Positions 34,744 through 45,950 of a DNA stretch of 64,000 nucleotides are shown in pieces (position 1 is the first letter of the stretch; the number at the start of each line of letters is the position of its first letter). The notes below the pieces were generated by a model. It saw only the letters and a list, made by a program, of their open reading frames with translations, did no database searches and was not told where the DNA came from. The position numbers and the translations under genes were made by a program. Source of the DNA: Phoronis australis (taxonomy: Eukaryota; Phoronida; Phoronidae); contig NMRA01000159.1 in assembly GCA_002633005.1 (NCBI GenBank), forward strand, positions 512,473 through 576,472. Reading direction: 5' to 3'.

Positions 34744-36006
34744 CTATGGGCAGCAAAAAGGTTCAAAATAGACAACAGTGCCAAATAAACAAGTTACTTT
34801 TTAAACAGACAGGTTATTTGGTTCAGTTTTGGCAAACAGACAGGTTATTTGGTTAAATTTTGACAAACAGACAGGTTATTTGGTTTATTTTCGACAGACA
34901 GGTTATTTAGCGAACGAACAAGTTAGTTGCGCCGAGCAGACAGGTTACTTGCGCCGAACGAACAGGTTACTTGTCGAACAAACAAGTCACTTCTATCAGA
35001 CAGGTTAGTCAAGTCAAATGAACATGTTGGTCTAGCCAAACAGACGTAGTAGTCGAACAGACAGGACAGAGGGCGCTGTCTCAACTCAAGAAATAGTTGA
35101 CGTCACGAAGTCATGAGCCCCGCAATGAGCACAAAAATACCAAAAAGTTGTTTTGGTGGTCTGTTGCAGTGAAGAATTTCTTTCATAGGACTGTTCTCAA
35201 TTTGTCATCGACCATTCTTTAATAAATTTATGGAATCGTGATGCGTTTGCTTGTTTAAACCAAGCTGCCAAATGGTAGATTGAACTGCGTCACGGCCACG
35301 TATGTAAACAGGTATTCAAAGCTTGGTTCGGCCACCCCGCCAATTAAACGTTATTCCATTATTTGAGGTCAAACCGTTAATATTATGACATGCAATCATG
35401 TGTATTCAGGCTTGTTATTATGTGATTACGTGTAACTGGGTTATCCTCTTCTTTGACGAAAGTTGAAATTGATGTGGTCCTGTATTCGCCGTACTAACGA
35501 AGTTAGTTTTGCATTTACACAACATACTTTTTGTTATAAAGTTTGAAAAACACCGTTTATGTCTCTTTCTTCAATCATGTTTCTCAAAATATCGTTGGAA
35601 ATTAAACACTTCGGTAGCTTCAGTTTGAGTTACCTTTATTTGCAATAACATAATGCAGGTTTGGGGTTCAGTCAGATTGAGACTCCGTGAGGTCATTCGT
35701 TTTCAAGTGACGCCCTCTGTTCATTTGCTGTGTTTGTCTTGTTCGTTTAACAGATGACTTGTCTGTTCGACAAGTTGAGCCTACAAGGCTACTTGTCTGT
35801 TTGGTAACCTACTTAATCATTTGCCAACTTACTTGTTTGTTCAACAGTAGGCACTAATTTATCCGACAAAATCTGCAAAGCTGACTTGTCTGTTTGGAAA
35901 ACCATAGCATTCTTGACCTGTTTATTTGACGAATCACTTGTCTGTTTAGCAAACCACTTGTTTATTTGGCACTGGTGTCTATTTTGAACCTTTTCGCTGC
36001 CCATAG
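34744..36006. mobile_element. Foldback-type element with tandem-array inverted ends
   Basis: The outer ends are inverted copies: CTATGGGCAGCAAAAAGGTT at 34744, and the complement of the right end reads CTATGGGCAGCGAAAAGGTT. Inside each end is an array of degenerate units near AACAGACAGGTTACTTG (left about 34790-35080) and its complement ACTTGTCTGTTTGG (right about 35690-35980). The middle (about 600 bp) has no ORF. Long inverted repeats built of short tandem subrepeats are the hallmark of foldback elements. The flanks show no clear TSD. Confidence 0.8.
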
Positions 36007-36391
36007 CCAGCTCTCTTTTGTTTGATAATTGCTCTAATCTCCAATACGTATCTAGCCTGACTGGGCTGTGCTGTTAAAAATACAAGTTAAGTTTTAACAT
36101 ATTTGAACACAAACCAACAGCATTTCTGAAATCCTCATCAAATGTTGTTCATGTTTAGTTCTTGAATCGCCAAAATCGACCTACTACAACCGAAGTTACG
36201 ACAGTCAATTCTTTCCAAATGTACCAAGTCGGTCTGGGTTTGACTGTGTTCACACCTGGTCTGTAATAAGCCTGGTAGATAATTGGCCTGTCTGTTCATC
36301 GTCAAACATGTCAAAATTGCTACATATTTTAAAGACCTGATTAAACATACTAGTGACTACACCAATTTTGTGCTTTTTGGGGAACACACCT

Positions 36392-39300
36392 ACCGTATTT
36401 GCCGTAATAACCGCCCATGCCCCTATAAGCGCCCCCCACGCGTTTTCAGACTTTGCTAAAATAAGCGCCCAGTCCATGAACGTGTACGTGCGAAAAATGC
36501 CTTACCTACAGTCCTAAAATTGTACAGTAACGTCTTCAATTTACCAATAATATCCGACAGTCCTGAAAAAATCATTGTGCGCAGAATTTGTAGACCACGA
36601 GCCTCGCCTTTATGTAGGTATTTAATCGTGACTATACATTTCAAACTTCCGCCATGCCTCGAAACGAACATAAAAGTTCTGCTGATATTACGAGGGTCAA
36701 TGGTCTGGCCTTCAAAACAGAAGTAGCGTACTTGTCTACGGGATTGCTTTGTAGATATTTCCCGCTTTCAACAGGAATCCAAATTTCTTTGTAGGCCTAC
36801 ACGTGAAAACCGTGAATCGAAGACTAATAAAAAGCTTGGCCAATGTTAAAAGCGCGTGGCAAGGAAGCGCACGCTACATACATGAACCTGTCATCGAAGA
36901 CATTAGCCGGGAACTATCCATTCATGAAACGGGTAGCGCAGTATCGCCAAGGAATGAATATTGGCACTAATTTCCGACAGTTTCTAATACTATAGAAAAT
37001 GTTTGCGTTATGTTTAAGATGAATTGTTTGATTAACCATAATTGGTGCTTTTAAAGGAGCATGCCACCCAAAAAAAACAATCTAATTTATATCAATTTAG
37101 ATGGAGTAGTTCTACTCCATAACGACACGTACGGTTGCGTTACCTGAAACCTGACGGCAGACGAAGGTGTTGAAATTATCCAATGACGTCACCGGTTTCA
37201 CACGCAGTCTGTTCAGCAATTCTCAACACGGGTTACTGGTGTCAGTTTATCGCTTGAAGTCATCGTTTAACACCAATAAATCATCAAACTTCGATGTAAA
37301 ACCCTTAAAAATACACCAAATTCTTATAAAAACGTGTTGTTTTATTTCGCTCTTACGAATTTATTGGTATTTGGACGCACCGTAGCCTACAAAGTTCGGC
37401 AGGCAAATAAGGTCCGTAGCTTAAGTTTGTGGTTTCGGAGATAATTTCGAAGTATTTTCCGTGAGATACAGACAGGAGAACCTAGATTTGTTGTTTAGAC
37501 TTGTGATTTTTTGAGTTCTAAACACAAAACGCTTTATAGCCTGGCCAGTGGCTCGAAGCCCGATCAGGCCCGTCGCGGCCGGCCGGATNTCGGAAACTGA
37601 TCAGACATCACGAACATAAATCAGCCAAAGTTCAGTCAAGAAAATACTACACTAATGAGCTAAAGTAATGTGCCCCTGATTATGTTGGTGAATTAGCCAC
37701 GAAACTGCAAATCTACTTACTCGTCGGGGGCCGCGAATTCAGGTTCCGCTTTGGCCACAGCACCGTCAGGGCAGAAGTTGTACGTTGACAATCATTATTT
37801 GAGTAATGTAATGTAAATAAAGATTCCCCTAACACCTGGTCGTGGGATGGAAATCGAGTTGTTTCACAACAGTTTCTGCCAGCTAACACTAAATTAGCAT
37901 GAGCTCACACGGCCTCGGTGTCCCGTCAATTAGTTTTATTGCACCTAAAGGCCAGTAACGCGGTGATCTATTCATTGCTGGCTTCTCAAATCATTTGCAC
38001 TCACGAACACTCCAAAGGCATTAAAAATTGCATCTAATGAGACAGACTTTGTTTTAGTTTTATATAAGAATTGGTTAGGGTGAGAATAATTCATTTTGAA
38101 ACAGAACCCTCAGTAATAAACACCAACATGGCAACTCGCAATCCCGACTTAGGACGAGCTAGAGCTCATCAGTCCCGACTTCGCAGGTGGATCGTTAGGT
38201 TTTACAGGCTATCAATTCGAACAGGAATACAGTGATGGAGAAATACTAGAGAGGCGCCGTGAACAAGCTCAGCCAACGGAACGCATGGAGTTATTTGGTA
38301 AGCCGGCATTCATGAGGCACGGTCTACGTCTGCAGGCCACAGACACGGAGATGTTTCACGGCCTCATACTTGCTATTTACAGCGTGACATTTCGTTCTTC
38401 ACTACCATGAGCCACTTCCTAAGCATTTCGGACTCTCGAGGAATTAAAAAAAATGATATTCCCGCTTTCCTCGCAGCTGCTTAGTTCGGACAAGCGGGAA
38501 CGATGCACCGCAACATAGCGGCATTCACTCTGCACATGAACCACCGACGTCGCTAGCGTCGTTTCTAACCTTCCTCACAGGTTAACGCGACACCTCTTGG
38601 TAAGGTAAGGTCGACCGTATGTGAGGCGATGTGGATATAGACCGATTAAGGCGGCAAAACAGACTAATTAAATCGGGTGGTATTCTCCTTTAAGCCAAAT
38701 ATCCGATAAAATGACCACTGACAGTGAATTCTTACACACCCTTACACTGAAAAATAACTGTCAGATAGTCACATACGCCGCATCCAGCCACACGATGACT
38801 TATATGGTCTTACCGAGACAAATGTCAAACGTTTTTAGCGACATGAGACCGGCAAGTGCTGAATGAAACACGCTCTGGTTTAGGCCTACTGCTTGTGCAA
38901 ATTTCTTTAGATACAATGCACATCTAGCTCGTTAGATTGCGTGGCTCTGGCCAAGATGGTATCTGCTGGCAAATGAACTCTGGTGACACGCTCGTACGCG
39001 CTCGCTTTCTCACAAACGCAGACTACTTCAAAACAAACGTCTCGTGACAACAACATGTGTGTTCGTCCATACATATTTTTCTCATGTTGCCGATCATACA
39101 TGTAGATGGCACGATGTAGTAGCACAGATTTGTACTTAAACCTGCCGTGATGTTGACTCCATGGGAACTTAAAAATCTTAGGGACGCTACTTGGAAAACT
39201 TAAGGAGGATTTCAGGTAATTTGCAATACACCACGGTTTTGTAGTAAGTCTTTCATAAATTACAGATAAGTCACAGAGCGTAAATGTGATGAATCTTAGC

Positions 39301-39412
39301 TTCCGATTTCACCCGTTTCATAGACCGGGTTTCAACGGCCTTGGGTTATAATAAGCGCCCCCTTAAATGAACTTTTCTAAGTGCCCTGGGCGCTTATTAC
39401 GGTGAATACGGT
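36392..39412 (+). mobile_element. GCGCCC-TIR element, copy A (interrupted)
   Basis: Terminal inverted repeats: left ACCGTATTTGCCGTAATAAC, and the complement of the right end ACCGTATTCACCGTAATAAG then CGCCC. The body matches copy B (59691-61183) and copy C (41332-43923). It is split by a TTAA-flanked insertion at 37055-38689, and without it would be about 1.4 kb. No ORF of transposase size is present, so it is non-autonomous. Superfamily is not assigned. Confidence 0.88.
37055..38689. mobile_element. TTAA-flanked insertion inside copy A
   Basis: It starts AGGAGCATGCCACCC and ends GGGTGGTATTCTCCT, an imperfect 15-bp TIR. TTAA flanks both sides (37051-37054, 38690-38693). The empty site is seen in copy B (GGTGTTTTTAAGCCAAATAT, about 60325-60344), which has one TTAA-containing site. 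A TTAA TSD fits piggyBac or Kolobok; the AGG terminus favours Kolobok (inference). No transposase ORF is present. The N at 37589 lies inside. Confidence 0.88.
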
Positions 39413-40090
39413 TTTCCACTTGAGGAACCAACGTGAGATAGTGGGTTTTCTATGCACTGATGTAGATAGCGAGACGGTGAATTAATACATCAAGAAAACT
39501 AATGCACTTGTCTACTTATGACTCCATGGTAAACTTAATGCTGTTACATAACATATGTTCACCCAGAGTGGGGGGCTCATTCGAAGCGGGCAGATAGGTT
39601 CGTCTCAGAGAAACAAAAAGTCTGAGAAAATGAGATAAAAGTCCACAGGAATCCGGCGTGAATGCAAAATTCATAGGTCTGAAAGTAGTGCCCCGTTTTT
39701 AATTTCCTTAAAAGGTCCACATACTGAAACATTCGAGCCCCTCTATATTTTAGGCTGGGTGTGCGCATGCATAAGGTGTTCATCCTATCAAGAAATGGCT
39801 TAGCCTGACCGATGACTAAAAGTTAAGAAAATGTCATCAACATAATGCTTAAACAATACAATGGTAGATCAATAGGACAGTTTTTAAATGCCAGCTCTTC
39901 TAGATATTTGGTCAAGATGTTCACCAACCGTAATACCGTACATGTATCTGTAGTTGCACTCTGTCGTAGTGAGCCAATCTATCTTTGTCATATGAAAAAA
40001 CAGGTTATTCGACCAGTTTCACACAACCTCACCATTCCTATTGAAACTCTGGAACTCAGTAAACAAGGGTTTTTAAAAGTTCGATGTATT
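39413..40090. other. No recognised gene
   Basis: Short ORFs on both strands without domains; spacer between copy A and the LINE 3' end. Confidence 0.5.
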
Positions 40091-40099
40091 CATATAAAA

Positions 40100-40437
40100 T
40101 TGTAGTAAGTAATACGTTTATTTGTATTAAGTAATATGTTTATTTGTATTAAAGACCTCTGGCCCAAAGCACAATAAACAAAAGATTAACAGGCACATTT
40201 GCACACACAGTGAACCCATTTAAGAGTTTTTCTCGTCTTTTAAGAGGAGAATACACGTATTTAACGATCTGGATTAGCTAGCAGTTCTAAACAGGATTCT
40301 TGAGTTGGATGCTTCCATTGAACTTCCTTCATAAAACGTGACCTTAGTTCACAATATCCCTTGCAAATCACCAGGAAGTGGTATTCATCCTCTACACGAC
40401 CATCATTGCAAATCAAACATAATTTTTATTTATCTAA
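40100..40437 (-). mobile_element. LINE, 3' terminal segment
   Basis: The minus strand encodes LCLICNDGRVEDEYHFLVIC, a typical C-terminal zinc-knuckle-like tail of a LINE protein, then ELLANPDR and a 3' UTR. The end carries two 22-bp repeats near AATACAAATAAACRTATTACTT (40100-40145). It continues the LINE at 40665-41331 and 43924-45247. Confidence 0.8.
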
Positions 40438-40664
40438 ACATCATTCAACAAAGAATGGACTCACCGGAGACAGCCCAAGAGTTGTTATCTCTGCGGCGAA
40501 GGATGTTAAAGTTGTCTCCGATGAGTTGCCAGCAGTCACTGGTACGGTGCGCGGCTTTAGACGCTCTGCGGCTGGGTTAAAGATCTTTTATAGGCCTAAC
40601 TATCCCCAATTCCCGTACCAGGACGAATTTCAAAAAATAACTTGACTTGGCTGCGTCAGATGTG
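40438..40664. other. Unknown sequence between LINE segments
   Basis: About 225 bp that does not read as LINE protein lies between QVEVGRHKK- and LCLICN-coding parts. It is probably a small insertion; edges were not resolved. Confidence 0.4.
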
Positions 40665-41331
40665 ATATGCGACGTTGATGTTGAAATTGCGCCATATTTT
40701 TTATGTTGATTTCCTTTGTTGGTTTATAATTCATATATTGCAATGTAGGCATCCAGGGGAGGCTTGGATGTACTTGTGACTTTCTTGTGTCTACCCACTT
40801 CCACTTGTAGTCTGTGGTTGGAGTAATGTAAAGGAGTAAATGCTTGAATAAGATTATTATGTAACGGTAACTTTTTATGGTTCAGAACAGTCTTAAAGTT
40901 ACAGTAGTATTTAAGTTTTGAATTATGCTCAATTTCTGATGGCCAATCTTGCTCATAGCACTCATTAACTCTTTGCGAGAAGATACTTAGAAACTAGACT
41001 TCACATGTGACACCTTGATTCAATCAAATTTCATGAAAAAACATATTTTGAGAACAATTGTCTAACAGAAGGTACCCAAGTATTTCTCCCATTCCAATCT
41101 AAATCAGCTATCATGTCATAAGCTGCTTCAGCGTATCTAGTAGGTGGCATTTTCAATAACTTTAGCCAATATTTTACACGCGTGACATAGTACTTTGCAT
41201 AGAGCACAATTCCACATTCGCCCAATACAGCTGCGTTTGAGCAAGAGTTTCCAACTCCCAAGAACAATTTTACAGAATTTAACGTATACATTTTCAAGCC
41301 ATTCGTATTCTTTGAATCCACAGATTTCCAC
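40665..41331 (-). mobile_element. LINE, post-RT coding segment
   Basis: The minus strand reads VEICGFKEYEWLENVYVKFC at the right end, a SNAAVLGECG motif, KYWLKLLKMPPTRYAEAAY, then YCNFKTVLNHKKLPLHN and RLQVEVGRHKK. This is the C-terminal part of the protein whose RT part lies at 43924-45247. The TIR element copy C separates the two. Confidence 0.85.
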
Positions 41332-42702
41332 ACCGTATTCGCCCTAATAAGCACCTAGGGCACTTAGAAAATTTCGCTTGAAGAAGGGGCGCTTATTATA
41401 GTCCAAAAGTGGTCGAAACCCGGTCTCCGAAACAGGTGAAATTGTAAGCTAGAATTCCTCAAATTTACGCTCTGTGACTCATCTATAACCTATGACAGTT
41501 TCTACAAAATTGTGGCGCGTTGCTATCAAGCTTTGCAGTTAAATTAGGATCATTTTTCAGAAAATTGTACTGAAATCCCTGGGCGAAAACTCGCCAACTG
41601 ACGCGTCGCTGCATCGGCATCGCCGATAGGTCAACTTGAATTCTTGAGTAAAAATACAGTTTCGATTCGTCAAATTACCTGAAGTCCTCATAAAAGCTTT
41701 CAAAATAGTGTCCCGAAGATTTTTAAGATCCTGTGAAGTCGGGATTAAAGCACAATTAAGTCCAAGTCTGCGCTAGATCGTACGCCGCAACACGAAAAAA
41801 ATCTCTGAACGCACACAAGTTGTTGTCACGTGATGTTTGTTTTAAGTTCGTCTGCGTATTGTGTAAGTGACTGAGCGCGTGCGTGTCATCAGAGTTCATT
41901 TGCCAGAGTAAACACGATGTAACGATCTAGGTATTTATTGTAATTAAGGAAATAAACACAAGCAGTAAAGCAGAACGTATTTTATTTAGCCCTTGTTGAT
42001 CTCATCTGCTAAAAAACTTTCGAGAATTTTCTCGGTAAGGCCAGTGCTGTAGTCGGGCGTAGGCGCACGTAGGCGCAGCCAACCACCTTTTATTATTTGA
42101 ACATTGCGCCTACGCACCGTAAGTTAAGTTCAGTGCTCAAGGTGATACGGTTGTCTTTGGGCGCCTACTTACCTCTAATTTTACCACTATAGCACTGGGT
42201 AAGGCCGATGTCATTGAGTCGCCGGGTGATTGGATGCGTGACAGTCGAACAGTTATTTTGTGGGAGAATCGGGGGATGTAAGGGTGCAGAAGTGTTCACT
42301 ACAGTGGATCTTTGACTTTAAAAACACCAATTACGACTAATTTAAGAATTCCCCCTTAAAAGTAACGCAAACGTTTTTTACGGTATTGGAAACTTTTGGA
42401 AATAAGTGCCATTATTTATTTCTTGCCGATGCTATGTTACCCGTTTCATGAATAGATAGTTCCTGAAGACTAATCTTCGATGACTGGTAGGCCTACTTCA
42501 ATGTAGCACCATGTGTTTTGCACTGAACAAAGGTCAAGTTAATCTTCGATTCGCGCTTGCGTTCTTTTTGAAGCACAGAAGTTGAAGTGTATAGTCACGG
42601 CTTAATACCCATAGGCGGATTTAACGGGGTGGGGGCAGGGGGCCCGCCCCCCTCCTTGGCTGCCACAAAAAAGCGTAGGGAAATGTTTAGTTTATTAATT
42701 AA

Positions 42703-42856
42703 CAAAGGCAGATCCAGGATTTTTATTTAGGGGGCCAGGGCAGAGTATTAGCCAGGATTTGCCCGTCAGACGGCACACCCCCGAATTGCCAAATGTAATC
42801 TGGGAGAGTTTTAGGGGGGCCATGGCCCGCTTGGCCCCCCTCTAAATCCGCCCCTG
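42703..42856 (+). mobile_element. 154-bp MITE with ATTAA flanks
   Basis: Ends are CAAAGGCAGATCC and, complemented, CAGGGGCGGATTT. ATTAA flanks it at 42698-42702 and 42857-42861. The interior CAGGGCAGAGTATTAGCCAG matches the copy at 7987-8150. Confidence 0.85.
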
Positions 42857-43439
42857 ATTAACCCCAGTAATTAACATTATACGGTGGAAACAAGATTTAA
42901 ATGTGTGCAGTTTTAGTGTGTTTGGGGGGGGGCTCAGATCCAATTTCAAGTGTCAAATTCGAACAGTGCTCAATTGTAATGAAACTATGGCTAAGTATAG
43001 GCTCTCTCGCGATATCCCAGGCGACCGGCAGTGGCGCTGCGCACTGCGACTCCGTTTCCGTTGTCTGCTTCACTGTGCAATGAAGAAAATTACTTCATTT
43101 TTTTAAAGAAAATGGAATCTGAGTGACGATGGAAAAACAGGTGCTGATAAGATGTGAATTTTAATCGAAGCCTTAGTGAATCGCTCAAAAACTCATAATT
43201 CTCTCTTTGTCAAACCTTAACTTAATACGATTTCCAAAGCAATCGCATCATTAATGCCAACACAAAAAACGAATTTGGTTTTTTGGGCTATTGAAAACTA
43301 TTTTGAATACATCAAATTTGTTATGAACTGATTGCACAAAATATAAAGTGTAATAAGCATTACAAAAAGAAGTAGGTTTCGCGCGCAAACACTGTGGACC
43401 ATAAACAAGTAGGTCTCTTATTATCAAGTTTTGAGTGAA

Positions 43440-43515
43440 ATCGTGGTGGTGTAGTGGTAAAGCATGCGCGCTCTACCCGCCAGGTCGTGAGTTCGCGTCT
43501 TTGATAAGTGCACGT
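43440..43515 (+). repeat. tRNA-derived SINE head
   Basis: GGTGTAGTGGTAAAGCATGC resembles an A box, and GAGTTCGCGTC 45 bases later resembles a B box (GGTTCGANNCC). It lacks the conserved stem pairing of a functional tRNA and sits in an insertion. Confidence 0.65.
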
Positions 43516-43923
43516 TTTCATGTTTGACACGTTTTGCGCGTTATTTTTTTTCTTTGCCTTTTTTCTTGGATAATACTTCAGGAATCAAGGAAAATGCTTG
43601 GTTTTTAGAGGAAAAAACAAAAATTTTCCTTTGCGTAAATGTTTTCATACAAAATGTTGGGCCCCCCTTGTGATATCCTAGATCCGCCACAGATACCGAC
43701 ATAGCCGCGAGGCTCGTAGTCTACAAATTCCGTGCACAATGATTTTTTCAGGATTGTCGGATCTTATTGATAAATTGAAGACGTTACTGTAGAATTTTCG
43801 AACAGTAGATAAGGCATTTTCGCATGTACGCGGTGTTCATGGACTGGGCGCTTATTTTAGAAAAGTTTGAAAACGCATGGGGGCGCTTATAGGGGCATGG
43901 GCGCTTATTAGGGTGAATACGGT

Positions 43924-45247
43924 AGTTGGCACAGCAATTTTATCAAACAGTTCAAGTGATAGGTTCAATGGTAATTCCCTGCACCGGTTTCTAATTTTAG
44001 AGGTAGACATAGCAGCTTTACTACCTTGATGTGCCAGAGTTTTAGTGGCTTTGGACCAAACTAATCTTGGTGTAAAAAGTATTCCAAGATATTTATATTG
44101 GGAGACAACCTCCACTACTTGATTTCCATAATACCACTTCTGATATGCTGTGAGTGGCCTGCCATTTCTAAAAACAATGATGTTAGTTTTTTCAAATTTA
44201 CACTCATGCCCCAAGAAGAGCAATAATCATAAAGGCAGTTTATCATTCTCGTACACCCTTGTCTGGTGCTGACAGAACAATCAGAAAAGTGGGTTATCCC
44301 TTCTCGGGTCCTTACGCAAAAAGTCGACAAAAGCACTTGTCAATAAAAACGACCCCCGGGCTTAGTGATATATTTTTAGCATAAAGCCTGAATCGTAAAC
44401 ATTTGGTCCTGAGTGCAATAGCCTTTGCAGAATCCCACCTGTGATTCACGAAGTTCATCATTTGCCTCATCCCAGGTGCTAAGCCGGTTGTTCAAAAGTT
44501 TGGTGAATAGCTTTTTACTGCTGACAACGATGGGATACCTCTATAATTGTTCTCATCTTCAGTGTTACCCTGTTTAAATATAGGAACAATTATTGCGTCA
44601 CACCAGCCCTGTGGGTAGTGACTTGTAGCAAGAATTCCATTGAAAAGCAGTTCCAATACAGGAACATTAGCTGCCTTCGTACTCTTCAACATCTCGAACA
44701 CAACAAAGACAATGCCAGCTGCTTTGCCATTTGGAAGATCCATTATAGCGCAGTCAATTTCCTCACATGAGAAACAAGTGTTCGTATCACTGGGTAAATT
44801 TTCGTCACAATCATCACAATAATTGTCATGATTTTCTTGTCTTACAACTGCATTTGACATAGTGTCGCTCAGTTCTATCTGTTTATTGAGCAACATGAGA
44901 TTAAAATACATGTACCACAGTTCTGGAGTCTCCTTCCGACTACTATTAAAATTTGATTTTACCAGAGCCCACAATTGCTTTGGATTATTTCTACTCTCCA
45001 AAATATTTTCTAGCAACTTCGACTGATGCTCTTTTTCTTTTTCTTTGTATAACATGCGGAATCGTCTCTCATTTTCTTTGTATACTACCAATTTTCCAGG
45101 GGAAGAGTCTCTCCGAAAAATATTCCAAGAGTGATTTATTAGAACTAAAATTGTAGTACGGAGAGAAAGAGAGAGTTGTTGGCTCACTATGTTCTTTGTA
45201 AGCGCTATTTCCAACAGTGCAGCTGCAAGACGAAGCTCAGCAGCCAA
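43924..45247 (-). mobile_element. LINE, RT-bearing segment
   Basis: The minus strand has a long frame (45247-44492) with LWALVKSNFNSSRKETPELW, then CAIMDLPNGKAAG, SHYPQGWCDAIIVPIFKQGN and NYRG, the N-terminal RT motifs. It continues in broken frames: RESQVGFCKGYCTQDQMFT (about 44420), SSWGMSVNLKK (about 44200), VVSQYKYLGILFTPRLVWSK (about 44080) and LPLNLSLELFDKIAVP (about 43950). Stops and missing palm motifs show it is dead. Confidence 0.88.
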
Positions 45248-45249
45248 TG

Positions 45250-45950
45250 TCTATGATTCAGAAGTAGTGCAGTGGTAATTGCCACTCAAAAATTAAGTTT
45301 TCACACCTTAAGCATTTTGAAAATAGCTGAAACAAAATTATTAGGAATAATGATTTAGAAATGTATTTAATGCGTCCAAGTAAAAATGCCACGATTTATT
45401 TATTTAAACACCAGACAGAAAAATGAAAGTTCATAAAGTTTTGCGCGCCACCTAGGTGACCAACTTTTATACTGTTTGTGCATATTTTCGGCAATATTTT
45501 TTATCTGCTGATTCTTAAATTCATGGTTTTCACTACTGTGAACTGAATACCACAACTATATGGCACTAAGAATCGTTATTCAAAGGGTTCATCAGGATTA
45601 TTACCGTCATTCTTGGAGTTATGTCCCTGATTTTTCAATTTTCCATTGTTGAATCCTTTGCAAAGTCCAATTAAATGTACCGGGTACAACCCCTACAAGT
45701 ATCCAAGCCAGTCAGAGTACTCATGCATTCAATGTACCAAAATAAAGTTTAACCAAAATGTAGGAAATGACCTAAAATTTCCTGGGTAAGATCCCCTAAC
45801 CTCCCAATGGGAGGGGGTACGTACCCCTTCAGGGCTGACTCCCTTTAATTCTAGAAAGTGGACACCCCTGCATGTGTTATGCTAGTGCAACCAAAATTTT
45901 CATTTTGTGTTGGTTTAAACAGAGTCTCTTCATATTTTCAGCGAAGCAAG
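45250..45950. other. 5' flank of the RNF26-like gene
   Basis: No other gene is seen. A pyrimidine-rich acceptor (TCTCTTCATATTTTCAG) ends at 45941, so an upstream non-coding exon probably exists but was not located. Confidence 0.5.
45925..45941 (+). promoter_or_regulatory. Splice acceptor ahead of the RNF26-like start
   Basis: TCTCTTCATATTTTCAG precedes CGAAGCAAGATGACC. It decides the choice of ATG 45951 over the upstream in-frame ATG. Confidence 0.65.

Larger units (their letters stand above)
42610..43692. mobile_element. Composite insertion inside copy C
   Basis: It starts CATAGGCGGAT and ends ATCCGCCACAG. ATACC flanks it at 42605-42609 and 43693-43697, and copy B shows the uninterrupted site with a single ATACC (GGTATTTAGCCGTGAC on the other strand). 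It contains a MITE (42703-42856), a tRNA-like SINE (43440-43515) and the repeat also found at 28898. Family not assigned; ends recall GGCGGAT-type hAT MITEs. Confidence 0.8.
41332..43923 (-). mobile_element. GCGCCC-TIR element, copy C, inserted in a LINE
   Basis: The left end ACCGTATTCGCCCTAATAAG and the complement of the right end ACCGTATTCACCCTAATAAG then CGCCC form TIRs. The body is the reverse complement of copies A and B, and includes the CCCTGGGCGAAAACTCGCC block found in B but not A. It is interrupted at 42610-43692 and flanked on both sides by one LINE. Confidence 0.88.

Noticed and set aside
36250-36671. Minus ORFs starting MDWALILAKSENAWG (also near 59.5-59.8 kb)
   Set aside because: Recurrent because they lie in the end of the GCGCCC-TIR repeat; not a gene.
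43440-43515. A true tRNA gene
   Set aside because: A- and B-box-like elements exist but the cloverleaf stems do not pair and the site is inside a transposon insertion.
45858-45950. Upstream in-frame ATG of the RNF26-like frame
   Set aside because: A good splice acceptor lies between it and ATG 45951, so the extra 31 codons are probably intronic.
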